Position numbers and translations under genes: made by a program. Below, piece after piece: positions 24,520 through 32,222 of a stretch of 64,000 nucleotides of DNA (positions are counted from its first letter, which is position 1; each line of letters begins with the position of its first letter). Source of the stretch: an uncultured Clostridia bacterium (GTDB lineage Bacteria; Bacillota; Clostridia; Christensenellales; CAG-917); the NCBI GenBank assembly GCA_947589475.1, contig CANQBO010000001.1, positions 85,136 to 149,135 of the forward strand. The letters run 5' to 3'. The notes beneath the pieces are model-generated. The model saw nothing but the letters and a program-made list of their open reading frames with translations. It was not told the DNA's origin and ran no database searches.

Positions 24520-27123
24520 ATGGAAAACAATGTTGAGATCATCAACAGCGAGGACAGTCTGAAAAGGTTGCTCGGCCGCGTCAGGGAAGCGCAGAGGATC
24601 TTCGCCACGTACACTCAGGAGCAGGTGGACAAGATTTTCTTCGAGGCGGCGATGGCGGCAAACAAACAGCGTATCCCGCTTGCAAAGATGGCTGTCGAAG
24701 AGACGGGCATGGGCGTCGTCGAGGACAAGGTCATCAAAAACCACTATGCGTCCGAGTATATTTACAACGCATATCGCGACGTCAAGACCTGCGGCGTGAT
24801 AGAGCGCGATACGGCATACGGCATCACCAAAATTGCGGAACCCGTCGGCGTGTTGGCGGCAGTCGTGCCCACTACAAACCCGACTTCCACGGCGATATTC
24901 AAGGCATTGCTTGCCTTAAAGACAAGAAACGGCATTGTATTCTCGCCCCATCCGCGCGCGAAGAAGTGCACCATTGCGGCGGCGAAAGTCGTGCTTGACG
25001 CGGCTGTCAAGGCGGGCGCTCCCGAGGGCATAATCGCGTGGGTGGACGAGCCTACGGTCCCGCTAAGCGCGTTGCTCATGCGCGAGGCGGATCTCATCCT
25101 CGCGACGGGCGGCCCCGGCATGGTACGTTCGGCATATTCCAGCGGCAAGCCCGCGGTCGGCGTCGGAGCGGGCAACACTCCCGCGATCGTGGACGACACG
25201 GCGGACATCGTGCTTGCGGCTTCTTCCATTATACACTCTAAGACTTTCGACAACGGCATGATCTGCGCAAGCGAGCAGTCCGTCATAGTGCTCAAGGGCG
25301 TGTATGAAGCTTTCAAAAAGGAAATGAAGGCGAGAGGCGCGTATTTTTTGAATGCCGAGGAAACGGACAAAGTTCGCAAGACCATAATCATCAACGGCGC
25401 GTTGAACGCGAAGATCGTCGGACAGAGCGCATGCACTATTGCAAAACTCAGCGGTTTCGAGGCTCCCGAAGGCACAAAAGTGCTTGTAGGCGAGGTGGAA
25501 AGCGTGGAGCTAAGCGAAGAGTTCGCGCACGAAAAACTCTCTCCCGTGCTTGCTATGTACAAGGCGAAGGACTTTGATGACGCCGTCGCAAAGGCGGAGA
25601 AGCTCATCGAGGACGGCGGTCTCGGACACACGTCCACCATTTATATAAATACTCTCACCGAGCGCGACAAGCTTGAGAAATGGGAAGCGGCAATGAAGAC
25701 ATGCCGTATGCTGATCAATACTCCGTCCTCGCAGGGCGGCATCGGCGACATCTACAACTTCAAGCTTACGCCCTCCCTCACATTGGGTTGCGGCAGCTGG
25801 GGCGGAAACAGCGTCAGCGAAAACGTCGGGGTCAAACACCTCATCAACATAAAAACGGTTGCGGAAAGGAGAGAGAATATGCTGTGGTTCAGAGCACCTC
25901 AGAAGGTATATTTCAAAAAAGGCTGTCTGCCTGTCGCTCTCAATGAGCTTGGCAATGTTTACGGAAAGAAGAAGGCTTTCATCGTCACGGACACCTTCCT
26001 ATATCAAAACGGCTACACAAAGCCCATCACGGACAAGCTTGACGAGCTTGGCATAACGCATACGACATTCTTCAACGTCGCGCCCGATCCCACGCTCGCA
26101 TGCGCGAAAGAGGGCACTGCGGCGATGCGCGCTTTCGGTCCCGACACCATAATCGCCATAGGCGGCGGCTCCGCAATGGACGCGGGCAAGATCATGTGGG
26201 TGATGTACGAGCATCCCGAAGTCGATTTTCTCGACCTCGCCATGCGCTTTATGGACATAAGAAAGAGGGTGTACACCTTCCCGAAGATGGGCGAAAAGGC
26301 GACGTTTATCGCAATTCCGACTTCGGCGGGCACGGGCAGCGAGGTCACTCCGTTTGCGGTCATAACGGACGAGAAGAGCGGAGTAAAATATCCTCTTGCG
26401 GACTATGAACTTATGCCCAACATCGCCATAATCGACGCGGACATGATGATGAACGCGCCCAAAGGTCTGACGGCGGCGAGCGGTATTGACGCTGTCACGC
26501 ACGCGCTCGAGGCGTACGCTTCCATGATGGCGACGGACTTTACGGACGGACTTGCATTGCGCTCGCTCAAGATGATATTCGAGTTTTTGCCCAGAGCCTA
26601 TGACAACGGCCCCAACGACGCCATCGCAAGAGAGAAGATGGGACATGCCGCGACTATGGCGGGCATGGCGTTTGCAAATGCATTCCTTGGCGTATGCCAC
26701 TCCATGGCGCACAAGTTGGGCGCATTCCATCACTTGCCGCACGGCGTCGCAAACGCGCTTATGATCGACGAAGTGTTGCGCTTCAACGCCGAGGAGTGCC
26801 CCGCAAAGATGGGCACCTTCCCGCAGTACGACCACCCGCACACCCTCGCAAGATATGCCGAAGTCGCGGACTATCTCGGAATAAAGGGCAAGACGGACGG
26901 CGAGAAGCTTGAAAATCTCATCAAGGAAATCGACAAGCTAAAGGCGAGAGTAGGCATAAAGCGCACGATCAAGGACTACGGCGTAGACGAGAAGTATTTC
27001 CTCGACACCCTCGACGAGATGGTGGAGCAAGCCTTCGACGATCAGTGCACGGGCGCAAATCCGCGTTATCCGCTCATGAGCGAAATAAAACAAATGTATT
27101 TGAACGCCTACTATGGCAAATAA
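24520..27123 (+). CDS. adhE: Bifunctional acetaldehyde-CoA / alcohol dehydrogenase
   Basis: The 867-residue fusion reduces acetyl-CoA to acetaldehyde and then to ethanol, re-oxidising two NADH during fermentation. Residues 1 to about 440 are the aldehyde dehydrogenase part with catalytic Cys249 in GMICASEQS. Residues ~450-867 are the iron-dependent alcohol dehydrogenase, with GGGSAMDAGK for NAD binding and the metal-site histidines in CHSMAHKLGAFHHLPHG. Length is normal; the family forms spirosomes. GGGAG precedes the ATG. A consensus promoter with an inverted repeat lies upstream, and a kinase-like gene follows by 9 bases. It marks the organism as a fermenter. Confidence 0.96.
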   Translation: MENNVEIINSEDSLKRLLGRVREAQRIFATYTQEQVDKIFFEAAMAANKQRIPLAKMAVEETGMGVVEDKVIKNHYASEYIYNAYRDVKTCGVIERDTAYGITKIAEPVGVLAAVVPTTNPTSTAIFKALLALKTRNGIVFSPHPRAKKCTIAAAKVVLDAAVKAGAPEGIIAWVDEPTVPLSALLMREADLILATGGPGMVRSAYSSGKPAVGVGAGNTPAIVDDTADIVLAASSIIHSKTFDNGMICASEQSVIVLKGVYEAFKKEMKARGAYFLNAEETDKVRKTIIINGALNAKIVGQSACTIAKLSGFEAPEGTKVLVGEVESVELSEEFAHEKLSPVLAMYKAKDFDDAVAKAEKLIEDGGLGHTSTIYINTLTERDKLEKWEAAMKTCRMLINTPSSQGGIGDIYNFKLTPSLTLGCGSWGGNSVSENVGVKHLINIKTVAERRENMLWFRAPQKVYFKKGCLPVALNELGNVYGKKKAFIVTDTFLYQNGYTKPITDKLDELGITHTTFFNVAPDPTLACAKEGTAAMRAFGPDTIIAIGGGSAMDAGKIMWVMYEHPEVDFLDLAMRFMDIRKRVYTFPKMGEKATFIAIPTSAGTGSEVTPFAVITDEKSGVKYPLADYELMPNIAIIDADMMMNAPKGLTAASGIDAVTHALEAYASMMATDFTDGLALRSLKMIFEFLPRAYDNGPNDAIAREKMGHAATMAGMAFANAFLGVCHSMAHKLGAFHHLPHGVANALMIDEVLRFNAEECPAKMGTFPQYDHPHTLARYAEVADYLGIKGKTDGEKLENLIKEIDKLKARVGIKRTIKDYGVDEKYFLDTLDEMVEQAFDDQCTGANPRYPLMSEIKQMYLNAYYGK

Positions 27124-27132
27124 GGAGGAATT

Positions 27133-27882
27133 ATGAGCACAGAAAAGATCATTGCGTCCAGACCCGACAAAAAGATATATGTCGAGGACGGCAAAGTCAT
27201 CAAACTGTTTGACGAGAACTATTCCAAATCCGACATCCTCAACGAGGCGCTCAATCAAGCGCGCGTAGAGGAAACGGGCATAAAGGCTCCGCACATCCTC
27301 GAAGTCAAAAAGATAGACGGCAAGTGGGCTATCATAATGGAGTATATCCCCGGCAAGACGCTTGCTCAGCTCATGCAGGAAGAACCCGAAAAAGAGGATG
27401 AGTATCTTGAAAAATTCGTAGAACTTCAAATGTATGTGCATACATTCCGTTCGCCGCTCCTCAACAAACTCCGCGACAAGATGGACAGAAAGATCGAGCA
27501 GACCGAGCTTGACAGCGCGACCAAATTCGAGCTTCACACAAGGCTTAGCGGCATGATGCCTCGCACAAAGGTGTGTCACGGCGATTTCAATCCCAGCAAC
27601 ATCATCGTCACCCCCGACGGCGAGTATTACATCGTAGATTGGGCGCACGTCACGCAGGGCAACGCGGGCGCGGACGTCGCAAGGACATATCTGCTGTTCG
27701 TGCTTGCGGGCAAGCAGGAGTTTGCAGAGAAGTATGTTGATCTCTTCTGCAAGAAGAGCGGAATGCTTCGCAAGTACATTCAGGCGTGGTTGCCCATAGT
27801 CGCCGCGTCGCAGTCCGTGAAAGGCAAGCCCGAGGAGAGGGAGACCCTCATACAGTGGGCGAGCGTGGCGGAATACATTTAA
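27133..27882 (+). CDS. Aminoglycoside-phosphotransferase-like kinase
   Basis: The 249-residue protein has the protein-kinase-like fold of the APH/choline kinase group: IIMEYIPGKTLAQLM as hinge, VCHGDFNPSNIIV as the catalytic loop with the Brenner motif Asp, and YIVDWAHVTQG as the metal-binding motif. The substrate is not predictable; sugars, choline-like molecules, macrolides or proteins are all possible. It starts 9 bases after adhE with AAGGAGG, so it is co-expressed with the fermentation enzyme, an uncommon pairing. A strong terminator follows. Confidence 0.75.
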   Translation: MSTEKIIASRPDKKIYVEDGKVIKLFDENYSKSDILNEALNQARVEETGIKAPHILEVKKIDGKWAIIMEYIPGKTLAQLMQEEPEKEDEYLEKFVELQMYVHTFRSPLLNKLRDKMDRKIEQTELDSATKFELHTRLSGMMPRTKVCHGDFNPSNIIVTPDGEYYIVDWAHVTQGNAGADVARTYLLFVLAGKQEFAEKYVDLFCKKSGMLRKYIQAWLPIVAASQSVKGKPEERETLIQWASVAEYI

Positions 27883-27915
27883 ACCGCTTAAAATGTGACG
27901 ATAAGCTTAAAAATT

Positions 27916-27946
27916 GCGCCGAGTGAGACCTCTCATTCGGCGCTTT
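27916..27946 (+). terminator. Terminator of the adhE operon
   Basis: A 13-bp stem with one G-T pair (27,916-27,928 with 27,931-27,943) has GCGCCGA as its base and is followed by TTTAATAT. Confidence 0.8.
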
Positions 27947-28089
27947 AATATATTAAATTCCACCCCATTCACATCTTTTGCGAGATATGTGGTCATTAAA
28001 TTATATCGTGTGAATAAAAAACTTGCGGGAGTATATGACGGCAGGCAAAGCGCAAATAACAGCGGGGCGAAGAGTAACGGGGGTAGGGT

Positions 28090-28440
28090 TCAAGTCTCGA
28101 AAAAGCCGAGCGATATGAGCAACGCTTCGTTTACGCGCGCCATGAGGTTGAGGGGAAGTTCGCCTATCTTTTCCTTGAGACGGCGCTTGTCGAGAGTGCG
28201 TATCTGCTCAAGCAACACAACAGATGTTTTGGGCAGTCCGAACGCGCCCGCGGGCAGGGCGATGTGCGTCGGAAGCTTCGCTTTGTCAAGCTGAGACGTT
28301 ATCGCGGCGGCAATTACAGTGGGAGAGTAGCGGTTGCCGACATTGTTCTGCACTATGAGTATGGGGCGCACTCCCCCTTGCTCGCTTCCCACTACAGGGC
28401 TTAGGTCCGCATAATATAAGTCTCCGCGTTTCACTTCCAT
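28090..28440 (-). CDS. mazF: MazF/PemK-family endoribonuclease toxin, solitary
   Basis: A 116-residue MazF-type mRNA interferase: [20 protein letters not shown] with the conserved start and [12 protein letters not shown], then [11 protein letters not shown] and [13 protein letters not shown]. These match the NdoA/MazF of Bacillota. In Bacillus subtilis the antitoxin gene lies just upstream, after alr. Here no antitoxin ORF precedes the toxin (the 170 bases upstream hold no plausible gene), and alr is 9 kb away. The toxin is therefore either paired with an antitoxin elsewhere or controlled otherwise. Confidence 0.9.
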   Translation of the reverse strand: MEVKRGDLYYADLSPVVGSEQGGVRPILIVQNNVGNRYSPTVIAAAITSQLDKAKLPTHIALPAGAFGLPKTSVVLLEQIRTLDKRRLKEKIGELPLNLMARVNEALLISLGFFET

Positions 28441-28523
28441 AAGTCGATTATTGCCAAAACTCCGAATATTATCCCTTTCACTCTATGAGACGGCGACGAT
28501 AGGTGTGAAAATGCAAAATAATG

Positions 28524-28541
28524 CAAACGTCGTGAGTTTTG
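28524..28541 (+). repeat. Dispersed 18-bp intergenic repeat, copy 1
   Basis: CAAACGTCGTGAGTTTTG lies between the divergent mazF and ddh genes. The same 18 bases occur at 63,039-63,056, and 16 of 18 occur inverted at 61,358-61,375. In this copy GAGTTTT can pair with AAAACTC downstream. Confidence 0.6.
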
Positions 28542-28612
28542 TAAATAAAACTCGATGATTTTCGCATGGAAAACATATGTCAAACCCGTCCCTAAGCGCA
28601 TAAAATGACGGT

Positions 28613-29569
28613 ATGAAAAATGTTGCGATCGTAGGTTACGGCAATTTGGGCAAGGCGTGCGAGCGAGCGGCGCTCTTAAGCGAGGATATGAGCATAGTCG
28701 GCATATTTTCGAGAAGAAAAGGTTTAAGCTCGCCTTACGGTACGTCTATTTACGCGCAGGACGAAATATTCGATATGGCAAAGGATATAGACGTCGCCGC
28801 GCTGTGTTTGGGGAGCGCAAACGATCTTGTCGCGTTTGGAACGTCGCTTGCGGGAAAGGTCAACACCGTGGACAGCTTCGATACGCATGCGAAGATGCGC
28901 GACTATGTGCAAAATATGCGTGCTAGCGCCTCGGCGGGCGGAAAACTCAGCCTTGTCGGAATAGGATGGGACCCCGGCATATTTTCGCTATGTCGCGCGC
29001 TGTTCGAGGGAGTACTACCCGACGGTTTTACGCATACGTTTTGGGGGAAGGGCGTATCGCAGGGTCACAGCGAGGCGTTGAGGCGCATAGACGGAGTACT
29101 TGACGCGATACAGTATACCGTGCCGAAACAGGAGGCGATCGACCTCGCGACTAAGGGCAAAGGAGAGGAACTTACGGAGCGCGACAAGCACTTGCGCGTC
29201 TGTTATATAGCGGCAAAAGAGGGAGCCGACCTAAAAAAGATAGAGGAGAGCGTGCGCACGATGCCCAACTATTTCGAGCCGTACGACGTAGAGATACACT
29301 TCGTAGACGTCCAAACTCTCAAGAGGGAACACGGCGGAATGCCGCACGGCGGTCAGGTGTTGAGGAGCGGATATGCAAACGGCAAGGGGTGCACGATGAA
29401 GCTGGAACTTAAGCTGGACAGCAATCCCGATTTCACGGCGGGCGTGCTTATGCGCTATGCCGCGGCGTGCGCGCGACTGAATGAGGAGGGCGTGTGCGGC
29501 GCAAAGACTATGCTCGACGTACCCGTATCGGCGCTGTATCAAAATGACGCCGCATTGAGATTTGTGTGA
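28613..29569 (+). CDS. ddh: meso-Diaminopimelate dehydrogenase
   Basis: The 318-residue NADPH enzyme makes meso-diaminopimelate from tetrahydrodipicolinate in one step, for lysine and peptidoglycan. It starts with the Rossmann motif VAIVGYGNLGKA and shows the family signatures GIGWDPGIFS, FWGKGVSQGHSEALRRIDGV and HGGQVLRSG. Length is normal. There is no strong ribosome site (GACGGT). It implies a DAP-type cell wall, in line with a clostridial-type Bacillota. The HAD gene follows after 44 bases. Confidence 0.92.
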   Translation: MKNVAIVGYGNLGKACERAALLSEDMSIVGIFSRRKGLSSPYGTSIYAQDEIFDMAKDIDVAALCLGSANDLVAFGTSLAGKVNTVDSFDTHAKMRDYVQNMRASASAGGKLSLVGIGWDPGIFSLCRALFEGVLPDGFTHTFWGKGVSQGHSEALRRIDGVLDAIQYTVPKQEAIDLATKGKGEELTERDKHLRVCYIAAKEGADLKKIEESVRTMPNYFEPYDVEIHFVDVQTLKREHGGMPHGGQVLRSGYANGKGCTMKLELKLDSNPDFTAGVLMRYAAACARLNEEGVCGAKTMLDVPVSALYQNDAALRFV

Positions 29570-29613
29570 AAATTCGCTTGATTTAGCGTGCGTCGGTGGG
29601 TTACAATGTAGGC

Positions 29614-30270
29614 ATGAAAAATTATGACGTAATATTATTCGACCTTGACGGCACGCTCGCGGACAGTCAGGAGGGCATTTTCCATTGCATACGCTACGCC
29701 CTCGACTCAAAGGGCATCTCATGTCCGCAGGAAACGTTGAACAAGATGATAGGTCCGCCTTTCAGGGTGTCGATGAAGGAGTTTTTGGGGCTTGATATGC
29801 CGCTCATCGAGGAGCTTATAAAGCTGTATCGCGGACTTTACGAGACGGACGGCTGGAAGGAGAGCAAAGTCTATCCGCAAGTTTTCGACATGCTTAAGGC
29901 ACTGAAGGGCGTGGGCAAGAGGCTCGCCGTCGCGACTTCAAAACCCATGAAGTTCACCTCGCTTATGATAGAGGGGTTGGGACTCGCTCCGTATTTCGAG
30001 TTTATAGGCGGCGCAAGCAGCGACCTCTCCCGCGAGGCGAAGAAGGACATCATCGAGCTTTGCATAGAAGAGATGGCCATAGAGGACAAAAGTCGCGTGC
30101 TCATGGTCGGCGACAGACTGTACGACATCGTAGGCGCGCGCGAGGCGGGCGTGGATGTCGCGGGAGTGCTTTGGGGCTACGGCAGTAAAGAGGAAATGGA
30201 AGAGTACAGACCCGACTATGTATTTTCCTCGCCGTCGGAGCTTGCTCAGGCTGTAAGATCGGCAAAATAG
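29614..30270 (+). CDS. HAD-superfamily phosphatase (phosphoglycolate-phosphatase-like)
   Basis: A 218-residue haloacid dehalogenase-type hydrolase. Motif I is FDLDGTLADS (nucleophile Asp), motif II is AVATSKP, and motif III/IV are MVGDRLYDIVGAREAG. The cap domain has the PpaX/Gph arrangement. These enzymes remove phosphate from small metabolites such as phosphoglycolate or pyrophosphate, and the exact substrate is unknown. ATG 29,614 is preferred over an upstream GTG, although neither has a clear ribosome site. Confidence 0.85.
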   Translation: MKNYDVILFDLDGTLADSQEGIFHCIRYALDSKGISCPQETLNKMIGPPFRVSMKEFLGLDMPLIEELIKLYRGLYETDGWKESKVYPQVFDMLKALKGVGKRLAVATSKPMKFTSLMIEGLGLAPYFEFIGGASSDLSREAKKDIIELCIEEMAIEDKSRVLMVGDRLYDIVGAREAGVDVAGVLWGYGSKEEMEEYRPDYVFSSPSELAQAVRSAK

Positions 30271-30297
30271 GAGAAGCAAAATTTGATGTAAAATCTC

Positions 30298-30346
30298 AAA
30301 AACGGCGTTTTATGTGCATAAACATTGCATATAAAGTGCCGTTTTT
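30298..30346. terminator. Terminator between convergent genes
   Basis: AAAAACGGC (30,298-30,306) pairs with GCCGTTTTT (30,338-30,346), which serves the HAD gene on + and the kinase gene on -. The loop is long (31 bases) and contains further short pairings. Confidence 0.6.
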
Positions 30347-30382
30347 GCGCGTATGAACATAAAAGTCGATAGGTATTTTACG

Positions 30383-31315
30383 TCAATATTTGTCTATCAC
30401 GATAAAGTTGCATCTTGATTTTTCAAAGCATATCTCAAGCTCGCCTTTGGGCGCGTCGTATCTGTCCCCGTCGCGGCAATACGTCGTCTTTTCTCCGTGA
30501 GAAATTTTGCAGGAACGTATGCGCTTGAAAATTATTTTGCCGTCGCGCTCCTTTCTAAGTCCCATGAAAAACACCTTGAAGAAGGGGAAGAACATCGAGA
30601 CAATGCCAAAAATGCCGCCGCGCTTAGGCGAGCGTATCGCGATGAGATGCCCGCTTTCGCTCTCGGGGTCGAAGTCGCGATTGAAGCGGAACCCGAAGCA
30701 CCTCGGCGATTTGAGAGCCATTATGAGGGTGAAGTCGCCCTCGTATTTTGCGTCACCGCAATCTATGACGGCGGGGATACGGTGCACGCGATATTCCTTC
30801 AGGACCTGCAAAATGTACGCGAACACCCCCAGCTTTTTCTTAAGCCCAATGTTGGCGATATATCCTATCGGCGTGAACGATCCCGCCGCGAGCACGTACG
30901 AAAACACATTTTCCTCGCTTTCGCCGTCTTTTGACGGGGCGGGAGTCTCGACTCCTCTGAATTTGCCGAGTACGACGGGACTTTTTCGCGTAACGCCTCC
31001 GTCGCACGCGGGACAGGGCGACTTTGCGTGGTCATAGCGCTTTGATTTTGCGCGGTCGTTCAAAGTGCCCGCGGGGAAGTAGTACACGTCTATATCCCTC
31101 GTATACGCCTTGCCGAGCATAGCGCCCAAAGTTCCGTCGCCTCCGCACACCGCGACCGCGTCGTAGCCGTCCAAAGAGTATTCGCCGTCCTCGGGCAGTG
31201 CGAAATGCGTATAGACAAAATTTTTTCCCAGGCATTTTTCCACCTTTTCAAAGGATATTTTGTCGCTCTTTCCCGCTATATTGTTGATGATGATGAGGCA
31301 TTTTTCCATATACAT
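30383..31315 (-). CDS. Diacylglycerol-kinase-family lipid kinase
   Basis: A 310-residue protein of the diacylglycerol/sphingosine kinase family: IIINNIAGKS at the start, CGGDGTLGAML as the nucleotide-binding motif and FPAGTLND. The C-terminal part is the beta-sandwich domain. It probably phosphorylates diacylglycerol or a related lipid at the membrane. A stretch around residues 103-138 (SPCPACDG to SKDGESEENV) looks like an extra loop. The start may be the ATG at 31,315 or at 31,309. It diverges from pgsA, so both phospholipid genes share one intergenic region. Confidence 0.82.
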   Translation of the reverse strand: MYMEKCLIIINNIAGKSDKISFEKVEKCLGKNFVYTHFALPEDGEYSLDGYDAVAVCGGDGTLGAMLGKAYTRDIDVYYFPAGTLNDRAKSKRYDHAKSPCPACDGGVTRKSPVVLGKFRGVETPAPSKDGESEENVFSYVLAAGSFTPIGYIANIGLKKKLGVFAYILQVLKEYRVHRIPAVIDCGDAKYEGDFTLIMALKSPRCFGFRFNRDFDPESESGHLIAIRSPKRGGIFGIVSMFFPFFKVFFMGLRKERDGKIIFKRIRSCKISHGEKTTYCRDGDRYDAPKGELEICFEKSRCNFIVIDKY

Positions 31316-31371
31316 CCCGACTCATTTTATTGTTGACGAAAATAATTTGTGCAATGCATCGTTTTTTATAG

Positions 31372-31400
31372 TTTACATATTCGTTTATATTTGTTATAAT
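31372..31400 (+). promoter_or_regulatory. Promoter of pgsA
   Basis: TTTACA (31,372-31,377), 17-base spacer and TATAAT (31,395-31,400). Confidence 0.85.
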
Positions 31401-31450
31401 ATACAAGATTATCGCGTATGTGTACGCATGACGCGTCAAAAGGAGTTTTT

Positions 31451-32194
31451 ATGGCAATCAATATCGGACAACTCAGCAGTAAAGAGTTATTCACGATCCC
31501 CAACCTAATCACTTATTTCCGCATTCTTTGCGTCCCCGCTTTCGTCATTTTGATGGCTTTTGCGGGCGTCAAGGACAACTTTACGCTATTTTATGTCGCT
31601 CTGGGCGTCTTTATGCTTGCCGCCGTCAGCGACCTCTTCGACGGATGGATCGCCCGTCGTTTCAATATGCAGAGCGGCGTCGGCATGGCTCTGGACCCCG
31701 TCGCGGACAAGCTTATGCATATCGCTATACTCTTCTGCCTTTCGCTTTGCACGGGCCTCACTCCATTGGGCAAGAACCTCATCGGCAAAGAGTTTATAAG
31801 CGGAGTAGTCGTGACAAACGCATGGTTTGTGCACTACGGCTTTGTCATCGCCATATGCGCTAAGGAGCTTGTGCAGATGTGCATCGCGCTTTATGTCATC
31901 AAGAAAGGCGCAAGCATAAAGGCGAATTGGATGGGCAAGGTGTCGTCGTTTACGGTCTCAATAGGCGTGATACTCGCGTTTTTCCATCAGTATGTCGGCT
32001 ATGCGGATTGGGGCATCCTCGCCTGGGGCATAGTGATGAGCTACGCGGCGGCGTTCGGCTATCTCAAGGACGTCATTATACAGGTGAGGCGCATAAACAG
32101 AGGCGAACAAGAAGTCGCGACCGCGGATTCCGTGAGAGAGGCGGATCAAAGGACGGTGCGCGAAAAGCGCGAGGGCACGTACGACGGAGATTGA
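31451..32194 (+). CDS. pgsA: CDP-diacylglycerol-glycerol-3-phosphate phosphatidyltransferase
   Basis: A 247-residue membrane enzyme of the CDP-alcohol phosphatidyltransferase family that makes phosphatidylglycerol phosphate. The active-site motif is complete: DLFDGWIARRFNMQSGVGMA followed by LDPVADK. It has several membrane helices and a longer hydrophilic C-terminal tail than usual. AGGAG supports the start at 31,451. The closest paralogues make other phospholipids, so PgsA is the likeliest but not the only reading. valS starts 28 bases downstream. Confidence 0.85.
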   Translation: MAINIGQLSSKELFTIPNLITYFRILCVPAFVILMAFAGVKDNFTLFYVALGVFMLAAVSDLFDGWIARRFNMQSGVGMALDPVADKLMHIAILFCLSLCTGLTPLGKNLIGKEFISGVVVTNAWFVHYGFVIAICAKELVQMCIALYVIKKGASIKANWMGKVSSFTVSIGVILAFFHQYVGYADWGILAWGIVMSYAAAFGYLKDVIIQVRRINRGEQEVATADSVREADQRTVREKREGTYDGD

Positions 32195-32222
32195 TATACA
32201 AGAAAAATTCGGAGTTTGACTT

